Origin: Bretschneidera sinensis
Lineage: Eukaryota > Streptophyta > Magnoliopsida > Brassicales > Akaniaceae
NCBI GenBank assembly: GCA_023935145.1
Contig: CM043698.1
Span: forward strand, 39,085,501 to 39,149,500
Reading direction: 5' to 3'
Length of the DNA: 64,000 nucleotides
The notes below the pieces were generated by a model. That model saw only the letters and a program-made list of their open reading frames with translations, was not told the DNA's origin and ran no database searches. Made by a program: the position numbers and the translations under genes. Every line of letters begins with the position of its first letter. Position 1 is the first letter of the stretch. Below, piece by piece: positions 32,766 through 45,330 of the stretch.

Positions 32766-32900
32766 AGAACATATGATAGTTTTAATTCAAAAGTCAAATT
32801 GAGTATCTAACATTAATTAAGAATATTATTGTAAGTTTTATAAATAAATAAAAAATTAGTAGAGCACTTATAACCATTTGTGAAGTGTCAATTTCGCTAC
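32764..32900. mobile_element. Right arm of a MULE-like inverted-repeat element, unit 1
   Basis: This matches only the last part of the element at 55128-55831 in unit 2. The left arm and centre are gone. The junction with the F-box fragment lies in AAAAAGAGA, a short shared sequence, so unit 1 has a deletion of about 1.47 kb. Confidence 0.65.
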
Positions 32901-33151
32901 CCTTTAATATAATATAATTAATATTTTATAATTATTATTATATATATATTTTAATTTTTACGAACCAATTGTTTGACCATTGATCCATTGGTTGAATTAG
33001 TGAATTAGGGATCTGGTTCCTCAACCGATTCGATTATGGTCCGATTCTAACAACTATGCATAAAGGTGGAACTAGGAATGTCAATTTGAGGAAAGTTGGG
33101 GACAAATTTGGTTATTATACGTGGAAAGATTCAATTTATACTCTATATATA

Positions 33152-35078
33152 TGTAACAACCCATCCTGGGTTGGCCACCCCCGAGATGGTGTCATCACAT
33201 TTTGAGAATCCCAGCACGACACATATATGAAACAATAAATAAAATACTAACCGAAAATTTTAATTTATTCCTCAACAGGGGAGGTAAACAAACATGATAT
33301 TTACTTTAAACATAAATGCATGAATATTTACAATAAATTTTTTTACAAGTCTTTATCGTGATTGTCTGATGATATTGACACGTACGTGGCTAACAGAAAA
33401 TGGTCTTGACTGCCTCTCAACCCACCAGACTATTTATCTTGTCTGCTACTTGAAAATCATTGTATAATGAGAGATGAGTTTCACAAGCTCAGTGAATTAA
33501 ATTTACTAAAAGTATTCCAATTTCGTAAATATCCCATTAATATTTAAACAATTATTTCTCCTATAACTAGATAATAGCATAAATGTATAATATTTAAATA
33601 ATTCTTATATTATCATATTTCTATGTTTCTTTCTCTTTTTCTCACTGTAACTGTCTCTCTCTGGGAGACTCATTCATCTCTAACTAAACTCACCACAATA
33701 TACCACACATCAGCATTTCCATAATATATGCAATAATTTAAAATAGGTGTAATGCATGAATGGTTATGATGAGAATGTCTTCCCACCTGCCGATAGCTTG
33801 TTATTAATTTAGACTAGTTGCCTTCCCGGTTCTTTACAGCTTATCCTAGCTGTCATGAAATTTATTTACAGCATATACCAGCTGTCACAGTTTTACAATT
33901 AAACCGGCTGCCTTCCCGGTTCTTTTCATTCTCATTTAATGTATATGCATATGTGCAATGCTATGAAATATACATACAAACAGTAATATAAAAACAACAT
34001 ATAAATTCAAAACACTTAAATTGGCTATCCTGATTATTCTAAATTTTATAAAAAAAATTCCTCTCATCCTAAATCACATCAAATAATCCATTAAAGATTT
34101 ATAATCCATTCATCATAATTCATGCTCAAACATCAATATAACTCATCAATAATTTATTTATCTCTTTTATTCTCAAATAAAATTTTATTTCCAAAAATAT
34201 TATTTCTCACCGAAAAATATTGCTACATGTCCAAATTTCCTATCATACCTATAAATCAATTTTTCATCTATCACTCAAGCATACATCAATAATTTATTTT
34301 AATATTATCACTAGATATTTCATTTTTATTTAGACTACTTAAATTAAATCCAACTCACCACGTAGCACTTAAAGCTACCCGTGGATCACCTCCTTGCTTT
34401 TCTCATTATCCTCCGAAACTTCCCCCGATTGTTGACTGCCAACACCTGACAAAATATTTGCATTCAATTTCTAATTATTTCTTCATTTCTTCATAAACCA
34501 CACCATTCGAAAATTCGCACTATGAATTTGGAGAATTTAATAAATGCTAAAAATTTAAAAATAAACATTATACTATTACCTTCTGCTTTTCTGATAGCTA
34601 TTCTAGATTCTCTATAAAATTTTGCCATAAACTCTACAAAATTTTACTCTTTCAACTTTCCTCTGAGCTCCCAAATGTTTTAAGAAAACAGATGATTTAA
34701 AGGAACTAAACGAAATCTCTTGAATAAAATTTTAAGTTTACATCAGCTATATATAGGAAAGCTTGGGGCTGAAAACTTCAGCAGCCCCCCTCTCCAAAGG
34801 TCTCCACAATCTCCACGTTGTGGAGACGTGTGAGGCATTCCCAAATGCCTTAAGAAATTGGCGGCAAGAGCAGTTATTACACCTGCTACCCAAGCTTTTG
34901 ATTTCAAAATCTTCTGAGAATTGGCAGCAGGTATTAAACCTGCTGCCCACCCTTTTTGACCTTTTTTTTTTTACTTAAGAATTTAACTTTTGTATTTAAA
35001 ATACATGAAGTGTTTGAACTATATGTCTTATTTATTAAAGTACTTCTTTACTCTTATTTTATAAATACGGTTATTACA
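33152..35078 (-). repeat. 3' LTR of element C
   Basis: On the plus strand it starts TGTAACAACCCATCCTGGG and ends GGTTATTACA. It contains repeated short GCCGGCTGCCTTCCCGGTTC-like segments at 33790-33930. The minus-strand purine tract AAGGTGGGTAGAAT adjoins it at 35079-35092. It is 1927 bp against 2014 bp in the mate, which has an extra repeat copy and an extra piece near 41920. Confidence 0.88.
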
Positions 35079-35127
35079 ATTCTACCCACCTTACAAAAAT
35101 TTCATCCCTGAAATTTCCTTACTAAAA

Positions 35128-35748
35128 TCAAGAAAAGAGTTGGGGGTAATCTTTCTTCATTCTTCCTTCATGTTCCCACGTGACTTCTTCAACATTTTTA
35201 TTTTGCCATAATACTTGAATCAAAGAAATGACTTTATTGCGCAAGACTTGATCCTTTCTGTCTAGTATTCTGACTGGTACTAGCATAATAGTCAAATCTT
35301 TCTGAATTTCTGTCGCTTGATTCGAGATATTATGAGACTCATCGTGCAAGTACTTCCTCAGTAGAGACACATGAAAAACATTATGTAATTTCTTTAATTT
35401 CGGAGGCAAATCCAAACGATATGCTACGAGTCCGATTCTTTCAATCACCTCATAGGGCCCCATAAATCTCGGACTTAACTTTCCTTTCTTTTTAAACCTT
35501 AACACTCCCTTCCACGGAGATATCTTCAAAAATACCCAATCACCAACTTGAAACTCGAGAGGTCCTCTTCTTTTATCAACATATCCTTTCTGTCTGTTCT
35601 GAGCTGCTCTGAGGTTCTCCTTAACCAATTTGATCCTCTCAGTAGTCAAGTCTATCATTTCTGAGCCATATATCTTTCTCTCTTCAACTTCTTCCCAGCA
35701 TACTGGAGTTCTAAACCTTCTACCATATAAAGCTTCGAAGGGTGCCAT
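35128..35748 (-). pseudogene. Integrase C-terminus and chromodomain-like tail of element C
   Basis: An open stretch of 206 codons starts MAPFEALYGRRFRTPVCWEE, contains the GPY/F module (FMGPYEVIERIGLVAYRL) and ends with a chromodomain-like region (ILDRKDQVLRNKV, VLWQNKNVEEVTWEHE, YPQLFS). In Tekay/Del elements such a tail is thought to target integration to heterochromatin. This piece is intact, but the core before it is broken. Confidence 0.82.
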
Positions 35749-36491
35749 CCCAATACTAGTTTGATACTAATTATTGTATGCAAACTCGATCAAAGACAAA
35801 TAAGCATCCCAGCTTACTGACAAGCTCAGTACACTTACCCTCAACATATCTCTAGTATTCTGATGATTCTCTCCGTCTGTCCATTAGTTTGTGAGTGAAA
35901 AGCTGTGCTAAACTGTAGTTGCGTACCCATAGCTTCTTGAAAACCCCTCCAAAATCAAGAGGTAAATCTAGAATCTCTATCTGATACAATACTCAAGGGT
36001 ACTCCATGTAATTTCACTATCTTTGCCACATACAACTCAGCCAACTTTTCTGGACTTCAGGTAGTTTTAATAGGAAGAAAATGTGAAGATTTAGAAAGTC
36101 TATCCACTATGACCCACACAGTATCATGTCCTCTCTAGGTACGGGGAAAACCAGAGACAAAATCCATACTAACATTTTTCCATGGCCACTCAGGTATTGG
36201 AAGAGGTTGTAATAAACCTGCTGGATGCCTATTCTCAGACTTTACCTGTTGAGAAGTCAAACATCTAGCAATGTATTTTGCTACATCTCTCTTCATCCCC
36301 GACCACCAATAATTCTGTTTCAACCCCCTGTACATCTTATTATTTCCTGGGTGCATGGAATATACCGAATCATGGGCCTCCCTTAGTATCTCTTTTCTCA
36401 TCTCCACATCATTGGGAACACAAACTCTCTGCCCTAATACTACCATCCCATCTTCTCTAATTCTAAACTCGATCGGCTTCCCACTCAACAC
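35749..36491 (-). pseudogene. Integrase zinc-binding domain and core of element C
   Basis: 36491-36135 encodes EAHDSVYSMHPGNNKMYRGLKQ and the metal-binding end CLTSQQVK, where relatives have CLTCQQVK, so one zinc ligand is Ser. The core continues SMDFVSGFPRT, then a stop near 36137, [18 protein letters not shown] and a Glu-bearing GQTERI segment. Stops near 35850 break it before the C-terminal piece. Confidence 0.8.
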
Positions 36492-36508
36492 TTCCTACCT
36501 GATTTTCT

Positions 36509-36988
36509 CTATCCCCACATCTTACCTTGCAACTGTAATAAATGATCAATAATAGGAGATTGTATCATCATATTTGCCACTAATACTCCTCTATTATTAA
36601 CACTCAACTGCATCCTCGTTCTTCTTAATTCTATCATCAGGCTAGTGTTATGACTCCCAATAACAGCTAATCTCCCGGTAGCCTTTCTACTCAATGCGTC
36701 AGCTACTACATTAGCCTTTCCAGGATGATAATAAATTGTACAATCATAATCACAAATTAATTCTATCCACTTCCTCTGTATCAAATTCAACTCTTTCTGG
36801 GTTGGTAAATGCGTCAAGCTTTTATGATCAGTAAAAATTTCACACTTGGCTACATATAGATTGTGTCTCCAAATCTTCAAAGCAAAAACTATGACAGCCA
36901 ATTCTAAATCATGGGTTGGGTAATTCCTCTCATGGTTCTTCAGTTGCCTGGATGTATAAGCTATAACTCTCCCATGTTGCATCAACAC
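36509..36988 (-). pseudogene. RNase H of element C
   Basis: A 159-codon open stretch carries [33 protein letters not shown] and [15 protein letters not shown], the standard order of Ty3/gypsy RNase H and the linker to integrase. The first catalytic Asp region lies in the broken sequence just upstream (37000-37060). Confidence 0.85.
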
Positions 36989-37152
36989 ACATCCTAACCC
37001 CTAATGTGACGCATCACTATAAACCACAAATCCTTCATCACTAGAAGGAAGCACTAATACTGGGGTAGTAGTAAGTTTTTCTTTCAACAGCTAAAAACTT
37101 CTCTCACATTCCTTTAACCACCTAAACTTCACATCTTTCCTGGTCAATTTAG

Positions 37153-38186
37153 TCAAAGATCAAGTAATCTAAGAAAAATTTTGAATAAATCTTTTATAAT
37201 AACCAGCCAACCCCAAAAACCTATAATTTCAGCTATACTCGTGGGTCTTTCCCAATTCAACATTGCTTCTACTTTTTGTGGGTTAACTGCTATCCCCTCT
37301 CCCGACACAACATGCCCTAAGAAAGATATCTCGCTCAACCAAAACTCACATTTAGAGAACTTCGCATATAATTTCTCTTTCCTCAGAATCTCTAACACTA
37401 TCTCCAAATGTCGCGTATGCTCCTCTTCATTCTTGGAATATACCAAAATATCATCAATAAACACAATTACAAATGTGTCCAAGAATGGTTTAAACACCCG
37501 ATTCATAAGGTCCATAAATGTTGCAGGAGCATTGGTTAATCCAAAAGGCATTACTAAGAACTCATAATGGCCATATCGGGTCCTAAAAGTAGATTTAGGC
37601 ATTTCTCCCTCCTTTATCTTCAATGATAACCCGACCTCAGGTCTATCTTAGAAAACACTTTAGCCCCCTGTAACTGCTCAAATAAATCATTTATCCTAGG
37701 CAAAGGATATCTATTCTTAATGGTGATCTTATTCAATTGTCTATAATCAATACACAACCTCATTGTCCTATTCTTCTTCTTGTCAAACAACACAAGGGCT
37801 CCCCAGGGTGACATACTAGGTCGGATAAACTGTTTATCTAGCAACTCCTGAAGCTGAACTTTCAACTCTCTCAATTCAGCTGGGGCCATTCTATAGGGTA
37901 CTATGGATATAGGTGCTGATCCTGGAATCACTTCAATAGAAAATTCAATCTCCCTATTGGTAGGTAACCCAGACAACTCCTCAGGAAATACATTAGAAAA
38001 ATCTTTTACCACCAAGATTTCTTCTAATTTCCTATTCTCTTTGCTAGAATCCACCATATATGCCAAATACCCCTCATAACCCTTCCTCAACCATTTACTA
38101 GCAGTTAAGGCACAAATAAGACAATTAGCAAGTATCTTATGTTCCCCTTGAAAATTAAACTCCTCCTGCCCGGGTATTTTAAACAC
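37153..38186 (-). pseudogene. Reverse transcriptase of element C
   Basis: Two overlapping frames, joined by a frameshift near 37622, give the whole [52 protein letters not shown], then [20 protein letters not shown], the catalytic [11 protein letters not shown], and [19 protein letters not shown] second break follows PTSIAEI. The enzyme would synthesise element DNA. Confidence 0.88.
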
Positions 38187-38210
38187 TACATTTTTCCTAA
38201 AGCAATCTAC

Positions 38211-38543
38211 CTAAGCATGATACGCAGATAACCAATTCATCCCTAGAATTAAATCAAAATCTGCCATATCTAAAGGCAATAAATCAACTTTAAATTCTCT
38301 ATCAGCCATATTAATCACACAACCTGGATAGATTGTTCTGATAATAACCTTATCTCCAGTAGGAACCTCAACAATAATTGCATGCATCAAAGGACTAGCA
38401 CTAGCATCCATAGATTTCATATAGCTACTAGATATAAAAGAATGGGTTGCACCAGGACCAATCAATAATCTAACAGGCCTACCAAGGATAGAGATCATAC
38501 CCATAACAACATCAGGAGTGGCTTGTGCATCCTGTTGGGTCAA
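38211..38543 (-). pseudogene. Protease of element C
   Basis: A 110-codon open stretch carries the retropepsin pattern, but the active site reads LLIGPGATHSF where relatives have LIDPGATHSF. The catalytic Asp is Gly, so the enzyme would be dead even without frameshifts. FDLILGMNWL closes the domain. Confidence 0.82.
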
Positions 38544-38723
38544 AGCATAGACTCTGCTATCTCTGGACTGAATCTAACTACCACATCTTCACTCTGCTAC
38601 TGATTCTAGACCCCTGCTCCGCACACCCTCTGATCCATCGCCTCTCTCCATCGGTCTTCTCCCAACACTTCTAACACTTACGTCAGCAGATTTCCCCGAT
38701 GGACAATCTACAACAACATGTCC

Positions 38724-39968
38724 TTACTCACCATATACAAAGCATATCTGCGTAGGGCAGTTCCGAGATAAATGCCCCATCTGATTACATTTAAAGCAGA
38801 CCCTTGACTCCCAATCATACATCAAATTGCCACTTCCCCTTGGTGGCATACTTATTCCTCTACCATAACTCCCAATTCCCATGGTCTGTCTCCCAAATTG
38901 AGGGGTCCCACTAGTATTACCCTGGGCTACAGAAGCAATAAATCCTACTTGTCTCTGACTCTGCCCTTCAGTTCCTTGTGACAAGGAACGCCCTCTCTGG
39001 GGTGGTCTCTCGCCTTGTACACTCATACTGTTACCACATCTAGATCCCTCAAATCTAGACCTCTTCAACCAATCCCTCTTACTCTTAAACTCTATTAAAT
39101 CCTTCTCAATCTGTAATGCTTTATCTATCAATATAGCATAATTTCTTATGCCCATGTAAGAGAGTTTAGAACGAATTTTGTAGTGTTTAAAAATCTCTTA
39201 CATTTTCTCTCCTTCGTATTCACTAACTCAGGTAAAAATCTTGATAGAGTTATAAATCTTCTATCATACTCCGCCACAGATAAGGTATTCTGCTTTAAGT
39301 GAATAAAATCTCTCTCTTGCTGGGTTCGAAATGTATTTAAGAAAGTATTTCGCAAAGAACTCATCCTTAAACTTACTCCAAGTCAAAGGATGTTCTACCT
39401 GTGTACTCAACCTAGGCAGAATATCTTCCCACCATTGCAAAGCCTCACCCTCCAACATAAACAAAGAAAAATCCACTTTCTGTCTATCAGACACCGATAC
39501 GACCTCAAAATATTTCTCTCTGTGTCTAATCCATTGCTCAGCTTCCACAGGGTTTACAGATCCTCTAAAAGGCTGAGGTTTAAATTTAAAAAATCTCATA
39601 AAACAATCACCTTGCATTTTCTGTGCAAATACACCTCCTTCGTGACCTTCTTGCCTCTCCACCTCCGGTTCTCTTCTATCCCTTTCCTCTAATATTTTCT
39701 GTAGATTAGCAACCATTTCTTTCACTGCATTCATCCTCTCTATAGCACGATTTAGAGCCTCTCTCAATTCATCATTTTTATCCTCAGATACCCTCCTCGC
39801 TCTACTAGTACTAGCTGTATTATCACCATGTTCCCTTGCGAGAATCACCGACTCAATTTCCTTCTCTGTTTCAGTCCTCCTAAAAATTTGGGGTCTATCA
39901 CGTCCCCTCTGATTCATAACTCTACCTCTAGCTCTTGTATGACCACATGCCACCCTCAGACTCTGCAT
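38724..39968 (-). pseudogene. Gag of element C
   Basis: 39968-39264 encodes a coiled, charged N-terminus and the capsid-like region (FRGSVNPVEAEQWIRHREKY, LEGEALQWWEDIL). A frameshift near 39340 leads to RDFIHLKQNTLSVAEYDRRF. Another leads to 39155-38724 with a CCHC knuckle CFKCNQMGHLSRNC. This is the retrotransposon gag family common in plant chromoviruses. Confidence 0.85.
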
Positions 39969-40040
39969 TTAAGAATACAATTTATTTAGATCTTCCACTT
40001 TTTAAGTTCTCATGCAGTCTACAGAATCTTAAAACCTAAT

Positions 40041-40052
40041 GCTCTGATACCA
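40041..40052 (-). promoter_or_regulatory. Primer binding site of element C (tRNA-iMet)
   Basis: Minus-strand TGGTATCAGAGC lies four bases inside the 5' LTR and matches the complement of the 3' end of plant initiator tRNA-Met. Confidence 0.85.
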
Positions 40053-40056
40053 AAAT

Positions 40057-42070
40057 TGTAACGACCCATCCCAGGTTGGCCACCCCCAAGACGGTGTCAT
40101 CACATTTTGAGAATCCCAGCATGACACATATATGCAACAATAAATAAAATACTAACCGAAAATTTTAATTTATTCCTCAATAGGGGAGGTAAACAAATCT
40201 GATATTTACTTTAAACATAAATGTATGAATTTTTACAATAAAATTTTTTACAAGTCTTTATCGTGATTGTCTGAGGATATTGACACGTACGTGGCTAACA
40301 GAAAATGGTCTTAACTACCTCTCAACCCACCAGCTATTTATCTTGTCTGCTACCTGAAAATCATTGTACAATGAGAGATGAGCTTCACAAGCTCAGTGAA
40401 TTAAATTTACTAAAAGTATTCCAATTTCGTAAATATCCCATTAATTTTTAAACAATTATTTCTCCTATAACTAGATAATAGCATAAATGTCTAATATTTA
40501 AATAATTCCCATATTATCATATTTTTATGTTTCTTTCTCTTATTCTCATTGTAATTGTCTCTCTTTGGGAGACTTATTCATCTTTAAATAAACTCACCAC
40601 AATATACCACACATCAGCATTTCCATAATATATGCAATAATTTAAAATAGGTGTAATGCATGAATAATTATGATAGGAACATCTTCCCACTTGTCGACAG
40701 GTTGTTATTAATTTAGACCGGCTGTCTTCCTGGTTCTTTCATTCTCGTAAGACCGGCTGCCTTTCCTGTTCTTTACAGCTTATTCGGACTGTTACGGAAT
40801 TTATTTCCAGCATATACTGGCTGCCACAGTTTTTCAATTAGACCGGCTGCCTTCTTGGTTCTTTTCTTTCTCATTTAATGCATATGCATATGTGCAATGC
40901 TATGAAATATACATACAAACAGTAATATAAAAACAACATATAAATTCAAAACACTTAAATTGACTATCTTGATTATTCTAAATTTTATATAACAAAAATT
41001 CCTTTCATCCCAAATCATATCAAATAATCTATTAAAGCTTGTCAATATCCAATATAATTCATTCATCATAATTCATGCTAAAAAATCAATATAACTCATC
41101 AATAATTTATTTATCTCTTTTATTCTCAAATAAACGTTTATTTCCAAAAATATTATTTCTCACCGAAAAATATTTCTACATGTCCAAATTTCCTATCATA
41201 CCTATAAATCAATTTTTCATCTATCACTCAAGCATACATCAATAATTTATTTTAATATTATTACTAGATATTTCATTTTTATTTAGACTACTTAAAGTAA
41301 ATTCAACTCACCACGTAGCACTTAAAGCTACCCGTGGATCACCTCCTTGCTTTTCTCGTTATTTTCCGAAACTTTCCCCGATTGTTGACTGCCAACACTT
41401 GACAAAATATTTGCATTCAATTTCTAATTATTTCTTCATTTCTTCATAAACCACACCCTTTGAAAATTCTCACTTTGAATTTGGAGAATTTCATAAATGC
41501 TAAAAATTTAAAAATAAACATTATACTATTACCTTCTACTTTTCTGATAGCTATTCTAGATTATCTACAAAATTTTGCTGTAACCTCTACAATATTTTAC
41601 TCTTTCAACTTTCCTCTGAGCTCCTAAATGTTTTAAGAAAATAGATGATTTAAAGGAATTAAACGAATCTCTTGAGGAAAATTTTACGTTTACATCTGCT
41701 ATATATAGGAAAGGCTGAAAACTTCAGCAGCTCCCCTCTCCAAAGGTCTCCACAATCTCCCCGTTGTGGAGACGTGTGAGGCATTCCCAAATGCCTTAAG
41801 AAATTAGCAGCAGGAGCAGATATTACACCTGCTGCCCATGCTTTTGATTTCAAAAGCTTCTGAGAATTGGCAGCAGGTATTAAACCTGCTGCCCACCCTT
41901 TTTGACCTTTTTTTTTATCTTCTGCTGATCCCGGGGACATTCTGGACGTTTTTGCTTTTTTTTTTCTTAAGAATTTAACTTTTGTATTTAAAATATATGA
42001 AGTGTTTGAACTCTATGTCTTATTTATTAAAGTACTTCTTTACTCTTATTTTATAAATATGGTTATTACA
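40057..42070 (-). repeat. 5' LTR of element C
   Basis: On the plus strand it starts TGTAACGACCCATCCCAGG and ends GGTTATTACA, then the duplicated ATATA. It closely matches the left LTR but is about 87 bp longer, from one more GACCGGCTGCCTT-type repeat (about 40720-40770) and an extra stretch near 41910-41960. Confidence 0.88.
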
Positions 42071-42075
42071 ATATA

Positions 42076-42599
42076 TTAACTAGAAATTGTTAAAAAAATT
42101 CGAATACCTACAAGTATGATGTTGAATATTCTTGTGCAGCCCAACAGAAGAAATAGAGGCACAGAATACCCCAAAAAAGATGGTTAAACTCTTTGTTTAG
42201 GTTCCAGGTAGAATAAAATGTGAAAAAGGTTGTTAAAGAGACAATAACAGTATTAGTTAACTACAAAATTTTTGGTTTCTATCATCTTAAAAGAAAAACC
42301 CCTTATATATTATTAAAAGATTTACTTCTGGTAGTTGGTTTGCTTCCATTGTTGGTGAGGTGAATACAACAAATACTTATGCAAATTGGTTATCCAACTC
42401 ATGCAGATTAGCTACAGAACTTACATGCAGACCAATAAGACATGGTTAGATAGATAATCTGTATCTTGTTAATAAAGTTACCTACCCATACTCTTAACCA
42501 CCTATGCTTAACTGCCTTTCATTTTAAAATATCATTAGCACATTAGATTTCATATGAAATTTGCTTTTGGTGTAGAATTTATATTACTTGATTCTTGAT
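42076..42599. other. Upstream region of the unit-1 F-box pseudogene
   Basis: It matches 56085-56614 in unit 2. An AT-rich CTTATATATTATTA at about 42300 could be a TATA element, but this is weak. No other feature is seen. Confidence 0.4.
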
Positions 42600-43703
42600 A
42601 TGGCTAATGAGCTCGTTGTTCGCTTTAAGGGTCTGATCAAAAGATTGATAACTTTAGCCAAGATTTACTATGTTTATGAAACTTTTTCTAAGCCGATTAG
42701 AATCAAGCCCTACAACTTCAGAAGTGATTGAAAATGATGACTTGTTAAATGAGATTTTGTTGCGCTTGCCTATGAAATCTCTCCTTAGGTTCAAAGTGGT
42801 CAGCAAACGATGGCAATCTCTCATCTGTGAGCCTCGTTTATCTCACCTTTGGAGAGCTAAATCCACTACAAACCTCTTCATACGCACTAATTGGCATTTT
42901 GATTGTCCGACATACAATTTGATTCCACTGGGTACTAAAATGAAGGCTGCAACAATGTATCCATTCAAATGTCTACCTTCTATTGACAATCCTCACAGTA
43001 TTAATATTTTGCATTCTTGTAATGGTTTATTACTTTGTTACTCAAGTGATCTTCCAAGGTGGTTTGCAGAATGCATCCATTATGTCTATAATCCTACAAC
43101 TAACCAGGCGAGGCACCTTCCTTTACTTCAAAATTGTCATGAGAGATGGATCAGCGGCATGTGTTTGGCATTTGATCCCTTGAAATCTCCATATTACAAG
43201 GTCACATGTTTTAGAACCCATAAAACCTCCCAAAAATCTCATCAAATTGAAATTTTTTCCTCGAAAACTGTTACTTGGAGACAATCTAGGGATCCTATTC
43301 CTTTTCAACAAAAGCTCATGTGCTTTCATGATGGTATTTATTGGCAAGGCACGATCATTTGGTTGGGTTTTAAGACACTCTTTAGATTTGATATAGCTAA
43401 CGGGAAATTTGAAGAGATGCAAAAACCTGAGGTTGAAGACTCTTATTGGGATTATGATCCAGAACGCAGTTTTGAATACATTGGAGAGTCTTAAGACCAT
43501 CTAAATTATATCAAATTCTCCGGTGAATGGAAGGAGCAAGTCAAAGTCTATGAGTGGGATAAAGCCCGATCTACTTGGTTTGTTAAGTACCAAATTGATC
43601 TATTGGATCTTTAAAGTCTTTTTCCCCTGATATGGCCCTGTCAGCACATCAATAGGATTCATGGATATTATTTTCGTGTCCTTTTAATGGATTACCAGTA
43701 TGA
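42600..43703 (+). pseudogene. F-box gene copy of unit 1, degenerate
   Basis: Against the intact copy at 56615-57895 it shows: one extra base in the T run near 42681-42687, shifting the frame after codon 27; TAA at 43492-43494 where the intact gene has CAA; TAA at 43612-43614 where it has GAA; and a 178-bp deletion before the original stop, with 3-bp microhomology TTA. An ATG at 42670 restores the frame and gives a 274-codon open stretch with a complete F-box (DDLLNEILLRLPMKSLLRFK) and most of the FBA region. A truncated protein is therefore possible but unproven. Confidence 0.85.
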
Positions 43704-45330
43704 TGGTGGTCTCTAATTAACTGGAAATTCAATTCTTCTTTACAAAATTATGTAATATACATCTGTAAATGATATATCTGATTCCTTTTTTTCCAATAAT
43801 TTTCTTTTAGTATGGATATTAAAAAGAATGCAACGTTTGTTTACCGGTTTGAAAAAATATATCCTTGAAGAAATAATATGTCAGAAACCTAGCATAAATA
43901 GCACCACTATTTCGGAGAGAGAGTTGTATTTTCTTTTCCCTGCCTTTCAAATTTAGCTAAAAATAGGTAGTTTTCATTTGATACTTATTATCAACCAAAA
44001 AATGATTTGAACCACTAAATAAATTTGTTTGTCAAGTACTCGGTAGGATATATTTGATGATAATTTTGATTTTATTACTAAATTACAAATTTTACGAGTT
44101 AAGAATAATTATGTAGTAATCGATGAGGTCTTGATCTAATGGTCAAGATTGAGTCGTTGAGGCCTTGAAACTGTAAGGTCTCTTCTTTTAATCTCACGGT
44201 GTGTAGGTTATTTAATTTGTTCAATTTTTTCAATTATTTCTCCCACTTTAAGTAGATTATAGTAATATTATGAACTTCTGTATGAGTAATGAGATAATAT
44301 AAATTTATGTTGCAATCAAATCAATCATTTTACGATTTGTATATAACTAAAAAAAAAAAAAAATATAGGTACAGTCCCTCTTTTCAAAAGAATGTATATA
44401 TAGTCTAGGCATAACCCAGTTGTTTTCAAAGCTAATCTTTAGGAAGAGAGTTTAACTTCAACTTGTTCATTTCATCTTTTTACGTCAAATTGTTTAAAAA
44501 AAAAAAAACGAAACCTATCACGTGTTTAAAAGTTTAGTAAACACATTATTGCGCACCCTCATCCACCAAGTAATTAGAATTTACCTCTTTTTTTTCTTTA
44601 CTCATATTTGCATTTAAGTTTTACATTTTAATTATAAAAGAACTGCTAAAATTAGACTATTCAAATTGGGTATTTAACACCGACCCAGGTAAGATAATTT
44701 AACTAAGTGGGTAACTTCAATTTTTTTTTTTTAAAAAAAAAAATCGACAGAATCTCCTTTAATTTTCTAACATTTTCCAAAACAAACTAATCTGTAATTA
44801 TTTCAAAATATCTCTACATTCAATGCAACAATTTCATCCTTTTGCAATTTATATAGCCAAATTAAAAGGAATATATAACAATAAATTTACATCCCTTCTA
44901 TTCATCCATATAACTTCTCAAAAGATAACGGATGTGCTAAATACAAAATCCACATTTAAAAGTCCAACATATACTTTTACAAAGAAACTATTTCCTAAAT
45001 ATCAATTAGCCAGAAAATTTCCAATAAAGAAAAGTAGGCTCAAGGTGAAAATGCCAATGTGCCCATTTATGAAAGTTAACCACCACGATAACAGGAGTTG
45101 ACCTACAGTATACCACTATACCGAACCTGATCATTTCATCTCGAAACAACCAATCAAGTTTAGAAAAAATTCATATGAGTATACCAATAATGAATATTTA
45201 TGAGAGAAAAATAATAACACGAGAGAGTGAAGTATAATCACAATATATAAACACCACATTCTATGCTTGAGCAAAATAAAATATCTTTTCCAATGAAGAA
45301 TTTCTTAAGACAGAGTATGACGACACTGCT
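43704..45330. other. Intergenic, unit 1, with SINE-like segment
   Basis: AT-rich sequence, matched in unit 2 at 57896-59550. At about 44121-44215 CTAATGGTCAAGATTG and, further on, TTTTAATCTCAC recall box A and box B spacing of tRNA-derived SINEs. The unit-2 copy (GCTTGAATCTCAATG) is closer to a box B. No gene is seen. Confidence 0.35.

Larger units (their letters stand above)
33152..42070 (-). mobile_element. Element C: complete Tekay/Del-type Ty3/gypsy chromovirus
   Basis: LTRs at 33152-35078 and 40057-42070 flank gag, protease, RT, RNase H, integrase and a chromodomain-like tail on the minus strand. The primer site matches initiator tRNA-Met. ATATA at 33147-33151 and 42071-42075 is a perfect target duplication. 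Unit 2 keeps the empty site near 56082. Frameshifts and stops break the polyprotein. Confidence 0.92.
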
